Shown here: piece by piece, positions 63,797 to 64,000 of the stretch
How the letters are laid out: every line of letters starts with the position of its first letter
Numbering within the stretch: the first letter of the stretch is position 1
Source of the DNA: Janthinobacterium psychrotolerans
GTDB lineage: Bacteria > Pseudomonadota > Gammaproteobacteria > Burkholderiales > Burkholderiaceae_D
Direction: 5' to 3'
Length of the DNA: 64,000 bases
NCBI RefSeq assembly: GCF_001677885.1
Contig: NZ_LOCQ01000043.1
Coordinates: 1-64,000, forward strand
Position numbers and translations under genes: made by a program
The notes under the pieces: model-generated
Databases searched by the model: none
What the model was told of the DNA's origin: nothing
What the model saw: the letters and a program-made list of their open reading frames with translations, nothing else

Positions 63797-63850
63797 CGAC
63801 TCTGGCCCCGATTTTTTTCGCAGACGAAAAAAAAGGAACGACTCCGTCCC
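63797..63850 (-). repeat. Two REP-like motifs right of the RAYT gene
   Basis: On the minus strand GGGCCAGAGTCG (63797-63808) and GGGACGGAGTCG (63839-63850) match the left motif GGGTCGGAGTCG at 10 and 11 of 12 positions. They point the opposite way, as expected for REP pairs around a RAYT. Confidence 0.55.
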
Positions 63851-63854
63851 TTTT
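63827..63854 (-). terminator. Terminator of the response regulator gene
   Basis: AAAAGG-ACG/CGT-CCTTTT hairpin followed by eight T on the minus strand, 19 bp after the regulator stop codon. It overlaps the right REP-like motif. Confidence 0.75.
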
Positions 63855-63872
63855 ATTGTGGCGCCACTGTCG

Positions 63873-64000
63873 TCAGGACAGATTGAAACTGGCCGACAGG
63901 CTGTAGCCTTCGCCATAGGCACTGCGCAGCGGCAGGTCCTGTCCCAGTCCCGTCTTGGCTTTCTTGCGCAGGCGATACACCAGCATGTCGACGCGGCGGC
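63873..64000 (-). CDS. OmpR-family response regulator, C-terminal fragment (cut by window edge)
   Basis: The minus strand encodes RRVDMLVYRLRKKAKTGLGQ...LRSAYGEGYSLSASFNLS and a TGA stop at 63873-63875. The YRLRKK helix and YGEGY hairpin are the end of a PhoB/OmpR winged-helix DNA-binding domain. The receiver domain lies outside the window. Confidence 0.8.
   Translation of the reverse strand, partial: RRVDMLVYRLRKKAKTGLGQDLPLRSAYGEGYSLSASFNLS

Overview
The window looks like chromosomal DNA of a GC-rich betaproteobacterium of the Oxalobacteraceae type (Janthinobacterium, Duganella or Massilia relatives). This rests on the protein sequences, strong GC bias at third codon positions, and the block mla - ABC exporter - bolA - murA - his - hinT - tat. 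No rRNA, CRISPR array or prophage was seen. Most of the window is ordinary housekeeping DNA. The accessory material is small and sits mainly in intergenic regions.

Layout. 1-660: tail of an IS1595-type transposase, then a tRNA-Val/tRNA-Asp unit with its own promoter and terminator. 672-3493: peroxide defence (ahpC, ahpF) and a DUF3597 gene. 3687-9714: ribose operon rbsB-A-C-R-K-D behind a perfect LacI-type operator. 9784-11016: a DMT exporter under two MarR-like palindromes, and a 264-bp mobile-element-like repeat with a 12-bp target duplication. 11046-19010: YgiQ radical SAM protein, two small genes, a tandem pair of secreted M3 peptidases and slyX. 19131-19888: an HI1419/HI1420-type toxin-antitoxin pair whose toxin is frameshifted. 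19907-29023: rep helicase, a DUF1857 protein, a flavoprotein disulfide reductase divergent from an ArgP-like LysR regulator, priA, a 790-bp gene-free region rich in DnaA boxes, and hemE. 29184-38857: an S9 peptidase, a large SNF2 helicase, a small membrane protein, a DUF885 protein, a second copy of the 264-bp repeat and a hendecad coiled-coil membrane protein.

38934-56384 (minus strand): about 22 genes reading the same way. In transcription order they are mlaF-E-D-A-C-B (outer-membrane lipid asymmetry), an ABC-2 exporter pair, a bolA-like gene, murA, hisG-D, a DNA adenine methyltransferase, hisC-B-H-A-F-I-E, hinT and tatA-B-C. Several junctions are 4-bp ATGA overlaps, so the cluster is probably translationally coupled over long stretches. 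It links envelope maintenance, the first committed step of peptidoglycan synthesis, histidine synthesis and Tat export. Upstream of it are gltB and gltD (glutamate synthase). The right end holds a RAYT-like transposase with a degenerate HUH motif, flanked by inverted REP-like motifs, and the C-terminus of an OmpR-type response regulator.

Most notable observations: (1) two copies of a MITE-like element, each apparently inserted inside a terminator-type hairpin; (2) a DnaA-box cluster upstream of priA; (3) a RAYT lacking the first His of its HUH motif; (4) a toxin with one clear and one possible +1 frameshift beside an intact antitoxin; (5) MarR-like operators with no adjacent regulator gene; (6) an orphan DNA methyltransferase coupled to hisD. 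All functional statements come from reading the sequence and family knowledge; no database search was run.
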